Assembly (NCBI RefSeq): GCF_004000275.1 | Contig: NZ_RCIP01000003.1 | Span: 310,001 to 374,000, forward strand | DNA: 64,000 nt | DNA from: Saccharospirillum alexandrii | GTDB lineage: Bacteria; Pseudomonadota; Gammaproteobacteria; Pseudomonadales; Natronospirillaceae | Reading direction: 5' to 3' | Part shown: positions 50,386 through 59,260 of the stretch, piece after piece | Position numbering within the stretch: the stretch's first letter is position 1 | Layout of the letters: every line of letters starts with the position of its first letter | Position numbers and translations under genes: made by a program | Notes under the pieces: generated by a model | The model's database searches: none | Seen by the model: the letters and a program-made list of their open reading frames with translations, nothing else | Told to the model about the DNA's origin: nothing

Positions 50386-52362
50386 ATGAGCTCAAAGACC
50401 GGCCCACTGACCGGCCAGAAAACCCCGCTGGCAAAAAAACTCGGCCTTTTGGTCGGCCTTGGCTTCTGTTCCGGTGTGTTACTGGCCATCGCGGTCTGGT
50501 TGCTGAGCCTGAACATTCCGATGATCAGCGGCATGATGGGGCTGCTCTGCACCATCGGTAGCCTGGCGTTACTGGTGGCTACGTTTCGGGTGTATGCGGC
50601 CATCTCGCTTTCACTGGCGCAGAACGACCAGAAACATCTGCAAAATGCGCTGATTCAGGCCAAAGACATGCTCGACACCAGCAAGCAGCTGCGCGACGAC
50701 CATGTGCTGCTGCAGAGCGTGTACAACAACCTGACCTTCCCGGTCTGGCTGAAAGACCGCTTTGGGCGTTATCTGGTGGTGAACAACACTCTGACCAACC
50801 ACTGGTGCGATGGTGTGGATGCCAAAGGAAAAACCGATGCCGATGTGCTGAACGCCCAACTGGCCGACGTCTTTATGGCGTCGGACGAACAGGCGCTGAA
50901 CACCGGCCGCCACCAGGTGCTGGAACTGAAAATGGACCTGACCGGCCAGCCTTCTCGCTGGTACCGGATTGAGCGCCACCCATTGGTCGGCGAGAACGAT
51001 GCGATTGTCGGTATTCTGGGCTTTGCCATCGACATTACCGGGTACAAGGTATCGGATGAGCGCTTGCGGGCGGATCAACTGATCGACCCGGTAACCGAAT
51101 TTGCCAACCAGCAGGGCTTGCGCCATTTTATCGATGAACACGACGAAGAGATCGACGATCTCTGGTGCCTGCATGTCGATATCGATCACTTTAAAGTATT
51201 GAACGACAGCATGGGCAACGCTGCGGGTGATCAATTGCTGACGCAGTTGTCACAGCGCCTGAAACACCACAGTGACGAGGAAGACTTCCTGGCCCGCGTC
51301 GGTGCCGATGAGTTCGTGCTGTTCTGGTACGGCACCGAGGTGCATTCCGATGATGATCGCGATGAGCGCCTGAAAGACCTGCACCTGCAATTGAATCAGC
51401 CGTTTTCCATTGGCGAGAGCAGTTACAGCTTTACTGTCTCGATCGGTGCGGCGCGCGCCCCCGGCCATGGCCTGACGGCGAACGAGCTGCACCAGAACGC
51501 GGGCATTGCGCTGTTCAACGCCAAGAAAAAGGGCCGCAACCAGGTGCACTGGTACCACAGCGATTATGAAGACCAGGCTCAGCGCCGGCTGCACAAGGCG
51601 CAAATGCTGAAGAACGCGTTGAAACAACAGGACCTGGAAGTTCACCTGCAGCCGCGCATTGATTCGCGCACCGGGGAGATTCTGGCGCTGGAGTGTCTGG
51701 CACGCCTGCAGGGTGAAACCGGCGATCTGATTTACCCGGGGCATTTCATCGAGCTGGCCGAGCACAACGGTTCGATTCGGGAACTGGACCGCTGGATGCT
51801 GGAACAGGCGCTGTTGCTGATATCCCGCCAATTGAACGAGGGCGCGCACCCGGTGGTGCTGGGTGTGAACCTGAGCGTACAAAGCATTAATGAGGATACG
51901 CTGCGCTACCTGACGGCCTGGCATGCTCGCAAGCCGGATGCACTGCGTTATCTGGAAATCGAGATTACCGAACACCACCTTCCGGACCAGAACGATGACT
52001 TCCGCCAGCGCCTGGAAGCGCTGGATGCTCTCGGCATTGTGTTGGCACTGGACGACTTTGGTTCCGGCTATGCCAACCTGTCGAAACTGCCGGACTTGCC
52101 GTTCCGGATCATCAAGCTCGACCAGAGTTTTATTCGGGACCTGCCCAATTCGGAGAAACAGATGGCGGTGGTTAAGGCGATTGTCGATCTGTGCAATTCG
52201 CTGTCGATTACCGTGGTGGCCGAAGGCGTCGAGACCGAGGAAGAACTCAATGCGGTCTCCAAACTGGGCTGCCATTACATTCAGGGCTTCGTCTATTCCA
52301 AGCCGCGCGCCCTGGCCGATGCCATCGAATGGTTTGAGCAGCGCCAGATGGCTCGTCAGTAG
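50386..52362 (+). CDS. PAS-GGDEF-EAL protein with degenerate GGDEF motif
   Basis: 658 residues. Two membrane spans (about 20-70), a coiled coil, a PAS fold (VYNNLTFPVWLKDRFGRYLV) and a GGDEF domain whose signature reads VGADEFVLF, lacking the first Gly-Gly pair. The EAL domain starts ALECLARLQ where EAL is expected. The catalytic EITEHHL, DDFGSGYANL, KLDQSFI, AEGVETEEE and the C-terminal QGF are intact. This suggests a c-di-GMP phosphodiesterase whose cyclase half is regulatory. Which activity holds needs biochemical proof. GAGG is upstream. Confidence 0.88.
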   Translation: MSSKTGPLTGQKTPLAKKLGLLVGLGFCSGVLLAIAVWLLSLNIPMISGMMGLLCTIGSLALLVATFRVYAAISLSLAQNDQKHLQNALIQAKDMLDTSKQLRDDHVLLQSVYNNLTFPVWLKDRFGRYLVVNNTLTNHWCDGVDAKGKTDADVLNAQLADVFMASDEQALNTGRHQVLELKMDLTGQPSRWYRIERHPLVGENDAIVGILGFAIDITGYKVSDERLRADQLIDPVTEFANQQGLRHFIDEHDEEIDDLWCLHVDIDHFKVLNDSMGNAAGDQLLTQLSQRLKHHSDEEDFLARVGADEFVLFWYGTEVHSDDDRDERLKDLHLQLNQPFSIGESSYSFTVSIGAARAPGHGLTANELHQNAGIALFNAKKKGRNQVHWYHSDYEDQAQRRLHKAQMLKNALKQQDLEVHLQPRIDSRTGEILALECLARLQGETGDLIYPGHFIELAEHNGSIRELDRWMLEQALLLISRQLNEGAHPVVLGVNLSVQSINEDTLRYLTAWHARKPDALRYLEIEITEHHLPDQNDDFRQRLEALDALGIVLALDDFGSGYANLSKLPDLPFRIIKLDQSFIRDLPNSEKQMAVVKAIVDLCNSLSITVVAEGVETEEELNAVSKLGCHYIQGFVYSKPRALADAIEWFEQRQMARQ

Positions 52363-52383
52363 GCTGTGGCATTGGTCCGCAAC

Positions 52384-52557
52384 GGTTGCCGGGGGTGCCT
52401 CTGTGGGGTCGGCGTAGATCCATCCATGGAGCCTAGGCCACATGATATGAATCCCCTCCATGGGATTCACCCTTCGGGCTCGCTTCGCTCATGCTAAAAC
52501 GCTCCCGGCGTTTTAGTCCATGTTGTGGACTACCCCACAGAGGCACCCCCGACAACC
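52384..52557. repeat. Family B hairpin, copy 8, carrying the nested module
   Basis: The arms GTTGCCGGGGGTGCCTCTGT / ACAGAGGCACCCCCGACAAC enclose the conserved GTCGGCGTAGATCCATCCAT and GGAGCCTAGGCC. An additional 80-base module (gaatcccctccatgggattc, gggctcgcttcgctcatg, aaaacgctcccggcgtttta) is inserted in the loop. It is the inverse of the one in copy 3. Confidence 0.9.
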
Positions 52558-52672
52558 GCCGCTAGTCTCCGTAGCCTGGGTTCGCTGTCACTCAAAACCT
52601 TTTCAGCTATTGCGCGGCCGTGACGAATTCATTACCATGCCGCTCCCTGGCTGGGGCTCCCCGGTCAGTTTT

Positions 52673-52757
<85 letters not shown>

Positions 52758-52854
52758 TTCGAAGTCAGTTACTCCCTTTCTATTTAATCGCTCAGCGCCT
52801 AGCCTGGCTCAGCTGTGCTTTTCGTTTGTCTGTGATATCTGCGGTTCATCGTAA

Positions 52855-52952
52855 GAGGCCAGTCCCCTGGGCGACAGGAAGCAGAACCAACCACCGCTTC
52901 TGACCACTCCATCACTGACTCGGATACTCCCCGTCGCCCACAGAGTGGCCTC
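52855..52952. repeat. Long inverted repeat after the tRNA
   Basis: GAGGCCA and TGGGCGAC pair with GTCGCCCA and TGGCCTC across 98 bases. The core is unlike family B. It lies in the 280-base gap before psuK. Confidence 0.6.
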
Positions 52953-53039
52953 CCACAAAACCAACCCTTGCAATCTCCCTAGGCATGAAGGCACAATTCA
53001 CACTTGTTATTTAATTAACATTTGTTAATCAGGCCGACA

Positions 53040-54116
53040 ATGACCGATATTGAACAGCAACTTCTCGCCGCCATCCGCGCCACCCCTATGGCCACCCAGC
53101 AACAACTGGCCGACCAGTTGGGGCTAAGCCGTGAATCGGTGGCCGGGCATATTATGCGGTTGACACGACAGGGGGTGATTCTGGGCAAGGGGTATTTGCT
53201 GCCCGATCAGGACCGGATTGTGGTACTTGGGGGCGCCAATGTGGATCTGACCGGCCGCTGCCACTCGGCTTACCGCCCTGGAGATTCCAACCCGGGCAGT
53301 CTGTCGCAAAGCGCCGGAGGGGTTGGCCGCAACATTGCCGAGAATCTGGCGCACCTGGGCCACGATGTCACGCTGATCACGCTGCTTGGCAATGACACCA
53401 ATGGCGATTGGCTGCACCAGCGCATTGCGGCCGCCGGTATTCGCACCGATGGCCTGTTGCGCCACCCCAGCTTGCCAACCAGTACCTACCTGGCGATGAA
53501 CGATCACCAGGGTCAGCTTATTGGTGCCCTCGCGGATATGGGCATTGCCGAGGCACTGACGCCCGAGATACTGGCGCCGGTGCGCTCGACGCTGGTGGCG
53601 GCTGATGCCGTAGTGGTAGAAGCCAATGTACCGGAGGCGACGCTGGCCTGGCTGGCCACCCTGCCGCTGAAAGGCAGGCTCTACGCCGATGCTGTCTCTA
53701 CGGCCAAGGCGCCTCGCCTGCAGCCCCTATTGCCGCACCTCAAAGTACTTAAGGTTAACCGCTCTGAAGCTTCGGCTTTGCTGGGCGAAGCCAGCTACGA
53801 GCCGGAAACACTGGCGCGCCGGTTGCTGGAACGGGGCGTTAACACCGTAGCCCTGAGCCTGGGTCGCGATGGCCTGATGCTTTGTACCGACCAGCAACAC
53901 CACCGCCAGGGCATTTACCCGACCCACATCGCCAGCGATACCGGTGCCGGCGATGCCCTCGTTGCCGGGCTGATTCACGCCGACCGGGCGCACTGGGAAC
54001 TGTCACACAAAGCAGCGTTTAGCCTCGGCTGTGCTGGCCTGACGCTGGAATCGAGCGGTGCCAACCACCCGCACCTTACCGAAACAACTGTTAATCAATG
54101 GATACTCGACCGATGA
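53040..54116 (+). CDS. psuK: Pseudouridine kinase with N-terminal HTH
   Basis: 358 residues. An N-terminal winged HTH (about 5-55: MATQQQLADQLGLSRESVAG) is fused to a PfkB sugar kinase. GGANVDLTGR, GGVGRNIAENLAHLG and the C-terminal ASDTGAGDALVAGLIHAD with its catalytic Asp mark the kinase, and the order of motifs is that of E. coli PsuK (YeiC). It phosphorylates pseudouridine to its 5'-phosphate. The start at 53040 has AGGC upstream. The stop overlaps the start of psuG as ATGA, so both are co-translated. The HTH may make the kinase its own regulator. Confidence 0.92.
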   Translation: MTDIEQQLLAAIRATPMATQQQLADQLGLSRESVAGHIMRLTRQGVILGKGYLLPDQDRIVVLGGANVDLTGRCHSAYRPGDSNPGSLSQSAGGVGRNIAENLAHLGHDVTLITLLGNDTNGDWLHQRIAAAGIRTDGLLRHPSLPTSTYLAMNDHQGQLIGALADMGIAEALTPEILAPVRSTLVAADAVVVEANVPEATLAWLATLPLKGRLYADAVSTAKAPRLQPLLPHLKVLKVNRSEASALLGEASYEPETLARRLLERGVNTVALSLGRDGLMLCTDQQHHRQGIYPTHIASDTGAGDALVAGLIHADRAHWELSHKAAFSLGCAGLTLESSGANHPHLTETTVNQWILDR

Positions 54117-55024
54117 ATAGCTACCTGGACATCAAACCTGAAGTGGCGGACGCTCTGGCCAATGGCCTGCCCGTTGTTGCACTGGAAAGCACCATAATCT
54201 CCCACGGCATGCCTTGGCCGGATAACGCCACGACCGCCAAGGAAGTGGAACAGATTATTCGCGATGCCGGTGCCGTACCAGCCACCATCGCCATCATCAA
54301 CGGCCGTCTCAAGGCCGGTTTGACCAGTGACGAAATTGATACGCTGGCGAAAGCCGGGCAAAGCGTTGCAAAATGCTCCCGCCGTGATCTGCCTTATGTG
54401 GTCGCCCGCGGTGAGCACGGTGCAACGACCGTAGCAGCGACCATGATCATTGCCGATATGGCTGGCATTCGGGTGTTTGCCACCGGCGGCATCGGTGGTG
54501 TGCATCGCGGCGCCCAGCAGAGCTTTGACATCTCGGCCGACCTGCAGGAGCTGGCGCATACGTCCGTTGCCGTTGTCTGCGCCGGTGCCAAATCGATTCT
54601 CGACCTGGGGCTGACCCGTGAGTACCTGGAAACCCAGGGCGTTCCGGTGCTGGGCTACCAGACCGATTCGCTGCCCGCCTTCTACACCCGCACCAGCGAG
54701 CACAGTGTCGATTACCGGCTCGACAGCGACAGCGACATTGCAGCCTTTTTGAACGCCAAATGGGGCATGAAACTGAACGGCGGCGTGGTGATAGCGAACC
54801 CGATTCCCGAAGCCTACGCCATGGACCCAGCCAAGATTCAGCAGGCCATTGAACAGGCGCTTGCAGAATCGGTCGAACAGGGCATCAGCGGCAAAGAATC
54901 GACGCCCTTCCTGCTGGCTCGTGTAGCCGAACTGACGGGCGGCGACAGCCTGGCCAGCAACATTCAACTGGTGTTCAACAACGCCCGCCTGGCGGCCGGC
55001 ATTGCGCGTGAGTTAATCGCCTGA
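54113..55024 (+). CDS. psuG: Pseudouridine-5'-phosphate glycosidase
   Basis: 303 residues, the usual length of PsuG (E. coli 312). Motifs: VVALESTIISHGMPWPDNA, VPATIAIINGRLKAGL, CSRRDLPYVVARGEHGATTV with the catalytic Lys/Glu area, FATGGIGGVHRGA and the Mn-binding DISADLQEL. It cleaves pseudouridine-5'-phosphate to uracil and ribose-5-phosphate. I chose the ATG at 54113 because of the ATGA overlap with psuK. With psuK it forms a complete salvage pathway for RNA-derived pseudouridine. Confidence 0.96.
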   Translation: MNSYLDIKPEVADALANGLPVVALESTIISHGMPWPDNATTAKEVEQIIRDAGAVPATIAIINGRLKAGLTSDEIDTLAKAGQSVAKCSRRDLPYVVARGEHGATTVAATMIIADMAGIRVFATGGIGGVHRGAQQSFDISADLQELAHTSVAVVCAGAKSILDLGLTREYLETQGVPVLGYQTDSLPAFYTRTSEHSVDYRLDSDSDIAAFLNAKWGMKLNGGVVIANPIPEAYAMDPAKIQQAIEQALAESVEQGISGKESTPFLLARVAELTGGDSLASNIQLVFNNARLAAGIARELIA

Positions 55025-55059
55025 GCGATCCCTCTTGCTGAACACCAGGCCTGTTGATG

Positions 55060-55101
55060 AGCCCCCGCTTTGATCACACGATCAAACCGGGGGCTTTTTT
55101 T
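55060..55101 (+). terminator. Rho-independent terminator of psuKG
   Basis: The stem AGCCCCCG...TTTGATC / GATCAAA...CGGGGGCT is followed by TTTTTTT. It lies 36 bases past the psuG stop. The following gap to 55340 holds no gene that I can support. Confidence 0.95.
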
Positions 55102-55340
55102 GTCAATTCCTATCAAACTGCGCCCATATCCCGAATAGCGGTTGCACTAGGCCGCGCGGCTGGCTAGTTTATTGCTACGAACAAAGCCATCATTCATGCG
55201 ACGCGGTCTTTCACCTCGTCGCTGCTCCAAAGCAGTGCACGGCCCTTTCCGGCGAGCACCCAATGGAGACCAGGGATCGGAATGTGCTGTAGCGGACGGG
55301 AAGTCGTTAACTCCAATAAACAGAAAAGGTTAACGTTTCA

Positions 55341-56081
55341 ATGCAGACCCACCCCCTGGTTCGACGGCTCGCCCTAGTGTGCGCCTGTATGCTTCCGGCG
55401 ACTTTGTTTGCCGAAGACTTTCCACGCATCAACCTCTACACTGAAAATTACGGTACTTTCAATTACAGCCTGACCGGCGCTGCCTACGAACACGATATTG
55501 AAGACATTGGCGGCACAGCCACCGAGATTGTCGAGAAGCTATTCAACGAGGCCGGTATCGACTTCAAATTGCGTCTGCGCACCTGGTCGGTTGCCTATGA
55601 ACGCGCGGTTGAACGCCCCAACTACGGCGTTTTCTCTACCGGGCGCACTGAATCGCGGGAAGACCTGTTCGAATGGGTGGGCCCGGTCGGTCAGTACAGC
55701 TGGATTTTACTGGCAAGAGAAGGCAACAACCTGAACATCAATCGCCTGGAAGATATTCGCGGATTGCGCATCGGCGGCTATGAGGGCGATGCAGCGACGA
55801 CCTTTCTGCAGGAACAGGGCTATGAAGTCTCCACCCTGCCGAACGAGTCACTCAACGCCCAACGCCTGGCCAATGACCTGATTGATGTATGGATCACCTC
55901 AGATATCAATGGCTACAAAGTTGCGGAAGAAAGCGGCTACCCGGAAGTCGAGGAAGCCTTTCGCATTCGTACCGTCGATTTATACCTGGCAATGAACCCG
56001 GAAACCGACCCACGCGTCATCAATGCCTTGAATTCGGCCTATGATGCACTGATTGCCCGGGGCGAAATCACCTTCGATTGA
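55341..56081 (+). CDS. Periplasmic solute-binding protein (SBP_bac_3 type)
   Basis: 246 residues. Signal peptide with cleavage near LFAED (about residue 25). The mature protein follows the type II amino-acid-binding fold: INLYTENYGTFNYS, GGTATEIVEKLFNEAGID, YGVFSTGRTESREDLFEWVG and IRGLRIGGYEGDAATTFL. It is probably a free-standing binding protein, since no permease or ATPase gene is near. Such proteins often feed sensors or chemoreceptors. The following lipoprotein gene starts 24 bases later. Confidence 0.85.
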   Translation: MQTHPLVRRLALVCACMLPATLFAEDFPRINLYTENYGTFNYSLTGAAYEHDIEDIGGTATEIVEKLFNEAGIDFKLRLRTWSVAYERAVERPNYGVFSTGRTESREDLFEWVGPVGQYSWILLAREGNNLNINRLEDIRGLRIGGYEGDAATTFLQEQGYEVSTLPNESLNAQRLANDLIDVWITSDINGYKVAEESGYPEVEEAFRIRTVDLYLAMNPETDPRVINALNSAYDALIARGEITFD

Positions 56082-56104
56082 ACGGCTTTCATAAGGGGGA
56101 GCGT

Positions 56105-56680
56105 ATGCGTTGTCGTCTGATCCCGCTGGTTCTGATCACTCTGTTGACCGGTTGCAGCGCCTTGCAACCTTCGGGGTCGGCGGTACCGGCGGTTTCCTCA
56201 CCATCGATTACGCTGCCACTGGTCGCCAGTTGGTACAACGGCAAGGTGTATTATTACGTCACCACCGATGTCTGGCCCAGAACCATGGCCATCGCCAAGG
56301 GCGCCAACTTTACGCCCCGCTTTCGCGATGCCATTCCACCCCGACCCAAACCACCCGGGCTGAAGACCATTCTGGAACGGATCTACGCCTTTCCGGACGG
56401 TGAGCAAATCAACATCATTCCGTCAGCCCCGGAGCCCATTGGCCCGACCAGCAACAACCGACCCTACAGCCCTGTGTGGCAGATGGTGGAAGTGCGCTGG
56501 CTGATGCCAGAACACCAGCAAGAGCTTAAGTCGGAAGCCGAACTGCTCGATGCAGAAGCAGAAGGCTGGGTAGCACTGACGGTGACCGAGGCTATTGTGA
56601 ACTGCGCGGTGGTCGCCGATGCCGAGGGTAACCGGCTGCCAGGCAGCCAGTTACACGGTTTACCCGCTCAGCCGCGGTAG
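56105..56680 (+). CDS. Lipoprotein, hypothetical
   Basis: 191 residues from the ATG at 56105, 5 bases after AAGGGGGAG; the frame opens earlier within the previous gene. The lipobox LLTGC is near residue 18. A tyrosine-rich stretch (VASWYNGKVYYYVTTDVWP) and a proline-rich region (PPRPKPPGL) follow. No family recognised. It is probably co-transcribed with the binding protein upstream. Its end overlaps the gcvT stop by 13 bases on the other strand. Confidence 0.7.
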   Translation: MRCRLIPLVLITLLTGCSALQPSGSAVPAVSSPSITLPLVASWYNGKVYYYVTTDVWPRTMAIAKGANFTPRFRDAIPPRPKPPGLKTILERIYAFPDGEQINIIPSAPEPIGPTSNNRPYSPVWQMVEVRWLMPEHQQELKSEAELLDAEAEGWVALTVTEAIVNCAVVADAEGNRLPGSQLHGLPAQPR

Positions 56681-57795
56681 TAGCGCTGCTCGACAAACGG
56701 CATGCGGCTGACGGTCATCGGCAAGCGCTTGCCCCGCACCTCGGCAAACACTTCGGTATCGAGTGCGCTGTAGGCCGTCTCGACGTACCCCATGGCGATC
56801 GATGCCTCGGCGCTCGGCCCAAAGGTGCCGCTGGTCACGACGCCAATACGATCGCCTTCGGCACTGAACAGTTCCGTGCCTTCCCGCACCGGTGCCCGGC
56901 CCGTTCCGACCAGCCCTACCCGCTTGCGCTGCCAGTCTTTGTTCGCGATCTGCGCCAGAATCACCTCAGCCCCCAGAAAGCCGCCCGGGCGCTCGCCATC
57001 GGCACGGCGCGGCTTGCTGATTGCCCAGATCAGGCTGCCTTCGAGCGGTGTGGTGGTGGCATCAATATCGTGCCCATACAAGCAGAGACCACTTTCCAGA
57101 CGCAGTGAATCCCGCGCGCCCAGGCCGATCAGTTCGACTTCAGGCTCGGCCAGAATGCGCCGGACCAGACGGTCGGCATCGGCCGCCGGAATGGAGATTT
57201 CATAGCCGTCTTCACCGGTATAGCCACTGCGCGAGACATAGCACTCCACGCCATCGAGCGTCAGCTGCCAGTTATCCATAAACACCATTCTGGCGACGGC
57301 CGGTTCATACCGCGCCAGCACCTCTACCGCTTTCGGCCCCTGCAAAGCGACCAGCGCCCGGTCGTCGAGCCGCTCCAGCGTGACACCGTTGCCCAGCTGG
57401 GCCTCCAGGTGAGCAATATCGGCTTCCTTGCAGGCCGCATTCACGACCAGGTACAGACAATCTTCATAGCGGGTGACCATCAGGTCATCCAGAATACCGC
57501 CGGTCTCGCTGGTAAAAATGGCATACCGCTGCTTGCCCACAGGCAAATCGACAATGTCGACCGGCACCAGTTTCTCAAGCTCGGCCGCTGCCTGTTCACC
57601 ATGCAATTTCAACTGACCCATGTGCGAGACATCAAACAACCCGGCAGCAGACCGGGTATGCAGGTGCTCCTGCTTCACCCCAAGCGGGTACTGCACAGGC
57701 ATGGAATACCCGGCAAACGGCACCATACGGGCACCCATTTCAATATGCAGGTCAGTCAGCGGGGTGGTGTTCAGGGAGTCTGTATTGTCAGTCAT
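56668..57795 (-). CDS. gcvT: Aminomethyltransferase, glycine cleavage T protein
   Basis: 375 residues. Folate-binding and catalytic landmarks: GARMVPFAGYSMPVQYP, SAAGLFDVSHMGQLKLHG, SRSGYTGEDGYEIS, LGARDSLRLESGLCLYGHDI and the C-terminal VTSGTFGPSAEASIAMGYV. It releases ammonia and transfers the one-carbon unit to tetrahydrofolate. It is separated from gcvH and gcvP by an XRE-type regulator, and its promoter carries the same TTTC-N6-GAAA palindrome. AGGTG lies before the ATG. Confidence 0.97.
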   Translation of the reverse strand: MTDNTDSLNTTPLTDLHIEMGARMVPFAGYSMPVQYPLGVKQEHLHTRSAAGLFDVSHMGQLKLHGEQAAAELEKLVPVDIVDLPVGKQRYAIFTSETGGILDDLMVTRYEDCLYLVVNAACKEADIAHLEAQLGNGVTLERLDDRALVALQGPKAVEVLARYEPAVARMVFMDNWQLTLDGVECYVSRSGYTGEDGYEISIPAADADRLVRRILAEPEVELIGLGARDSLRLESGLCLYGHDIDATTTPLEGSLIWAISKPRRADGERPGGFLGAEVILAQIANKDWQRKRVGLVGTGRAPVREGTELFSAEGDRIGVVTSGTFGPSAEASIAMGYVETAYSALDTEVFAEVRGKRLPMTVSRMPFVEQRYYRG

Positions 57796-57877
57796 TAGTC
57801 ACCTGTTAGCGTGTAAGCAGACCCGAAGTCTACTCTGAAAAAATGGCGTGACCGGCATAATGCAACAACAAAACCTT

Positions 57878-57893
57878 GTTTCCAATAAGAAAC
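57878..57893. promoter_or_regulatory. GTTTC-N6-GAAAC palindrome in the gcvT promoter
   Basis: CTTGTTTCCAATAAGAAAC at 57875-57893, with perfect 5-base arms. The matching CTTGTTTCCTATAAGAAAT is in the regulator/gcvH promoter at 59080-59098. It lies about 85 bases before the gcvT start codon. Confidence 0.72.
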
Positions 57894-57967
57894 ATGAGGG
57901 AATGGTTCAGTTTCGTGCCACGGTTCGGAGTTCGGGTTTGCTTTTGTGCCAGGAGTCCGTGGCAGGC

Positions 57968-58062
57968 ACCGGGTATACCTATCTGGGGTCGGCGTAAACC
58001 CATCCATGGGGCCTAGACTTCGGCATCCATGCCTCAGACTTCCCCAGATAGGTATACCCGGT
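57968..58062. repeat. Family B hairpin, copy 9
   Basis: Arms ACCGGGTATACCTATCTGGG / CCCAGATAGGTATACCCGGT. Compared with copy 1, CTCTCCGG became CTATCTGG and the partner arm changed to match. The core GTCGGCGTAAACCCATCCAT and GGGGCCTAG are kept. Confidence 0.92.
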
Positions 58063-58154
58063 ACCCGCCACTCATCTTGGTGCGCGAACTCTTAAACATT
58101 TGCTCAACACGTCGAGTCTTGCCCAGTAAGCCTTGAATTCCTTAACCAGACCAG

Positions 58155-58267
58155 CTTTGGACGGTGGGTATAGGGTTGGCGGGGCGTCGGTCCCCATGGA
58201 TGGGGACCGCCGAGCTTACACGGACGTACTTGCAGCGACCCGCCAAGCCTATACCCACTGGCCAAAG
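58155..58267. repeat. Family B-like hairpin, copy 10 (divergent core)
   Basis: GGGTATAGG, TTGGCGGG pair with CCCGCCAA, CCTATACCC; the outer CTTTGG pairs with CCAAAG. The inner hairpin is GGTCCCCATGGATGGGGACC. The remaining core is unlike copies 1 or 9 and more like copy 2. Confidence 0.8.
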
Positions 58268-58326
58268 CGACTTCTGCCACAGGCTTCAATTTAACCACTC
58301 TTAAAGCAACCACCAAACCAAACCCG

Positions 58327-58980
58327 CTAGGCCGTCACCCACAACACCTCGGCATCCTGCTCGCTGGTTGAGACCAGGGCATGCCCCATGGTGCAGTCGT
58401 AATAGGCTGAATCGCCTTCGCTGAGGGTGACGGGTTCGTAGAATTCGGTGTAGAACAGGAGGGTGCCTGAGAGGACATAAAGGAATTCTTCGCCTTCGTG
58501 GCGGATCCAGTCACTGAACTCGTCGAACGTGCGGGTGTGGACCCGGGTGCGGAACGGCACCATCTTTTTCTGGGTCAGTTGGGTGGCCAACAGTTCGTGT
58601 TCGTAGGTGGGCGTTGGGTGGGGTTTGCCCTCGCCTTTGCGGGTGATGTCGCGGCGGCCACCGGCGCTGGCGCCAGTGCGGGGCTGGGCGAACAGTTGGG
58701 GGATATCGATGCCCAGGCCGTGAACCAGCTTGTTGACGGCGCTGAACGTCGGTGAAATTTGCTCGTTTTCGATTTTCGACAATGTCGAGCGGGCCAGCCC
58801 GGTGCGCTTGCTGGCTTCTTCGAGCGTCAGGTTCTGGCTCAGACGAATGGCGCGTACGCGCTGGCCCAGTTGCAGCGGCTCGAGCGTGGCTTCGGTCGCG
58901 CTCTTGCGGGCGACGCGCATGGCCTTGGATTCACCTTCATAGGCGGTACCCTGCTTGAGGAAAAGAGGTTCGTCTGGCAT
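58327..58980 (-). CDS. XRE-family regulator with C-terminal cupin domain
   Basis: 217 residues from the ATG at 58980; the longer frame crosses the shared promoter and is rejected. The HTH (about 38-95) contains [20 protein letters not shown] and [18 protein letters not shown]. The cupin (about 140-215) contains [23 protein letters not shown]-cupin proteins are single-component sensors of small metabolites. It lies divergent to gcvH and upstream of gcvT. Identical palindromes at both promoters suggest that it regulates glycine cleavage, with glycine or a derivative as a plausible effector. Confidence 0.9.
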   Translation of the reverse strand: MPDEPLFLKQGTAYEGESKAMRVARKSATEATLEPLQLGQRVRAIRLSQNLTLEEASKRTGLARSTLSKIENEQISPTFSAVNKLVHGLGIDIPQLFAQPRTGASAGGRRDITRKGEGKPHPTPTYEHELLATQLTQKKMVPFRTRVHTRTFDEFSDWIRHEGEEFLYVLSGTLLFYTEFYEPVTLSEGDSAYYDCTMGHALVSTSEQDAEVLWVTA

Positions 58981-59082
58981 GCGTATCGCGGCTCGCTGGG
59001 TGTGGGTGATCACGGGTAATGGCGTCGAGTATCGCACAGGCTTACCGGGCAGGGAACGGCCATTCCCTGATGACCGCCCCTT

Positions 59083-59098
59083 GTTTCCTATAAGAAAT
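59083..59098. promoter_or_regulatory. GTTTC-N6-GAAAT palindrome in the regulator/gcvH promoter
   Basis: CTTGTTTCCTATAAGAAAT at 59080-59098. It is nearly identical to the site before gcvT. It lies about 100 bases before the regulator start and 165 before gcvH, so one site can serve both directions. Confidence 0.72.
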
Positions 59099-59184
59099 AT
59101 TTGTTGTTTTCGTGAAAGGCCATTGCTACCCTTTGTGCGTATAGTAACGGCAACCCAGACTACGGTACCCGGGTTCCCAACCAG

Positions 59185-59204
59185 AACCGGCGCCCGCGCC
59201 GGTT
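59185..59204 (+). promoter_or_regulatory. Leader hairpin upstream of gcvH
   Basis: AACCGGCGC CC GCGCCGGTT, a perfect 9-base stem followed by TTCGTGTTT. It lies in the expected gcvH leader, 57 bases before the start codon. It could act as an attenuator. The surrounding leader does not resemble the glycine riboswitch. Confidence 0.5.
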
Positions 59205-59260
59205 TCGTGTTTCTGGGCGTGCCAAACCTGACTTTCAGATCAACTTTTAAGGACACTCCG

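Noticed and set aside
51250-52470. 406-residue minus-strand frame opposite the GGDEF/EAL gene
   Set aside because: It is an antisense shadow; the plus strand encodes recognised domains over the same bases.
59099-59260. Glycine riboswitch before gcvH
   Set aside because: The leader has only one simple hairpin and none of the conserved glycine aptamer strings that I can recall.
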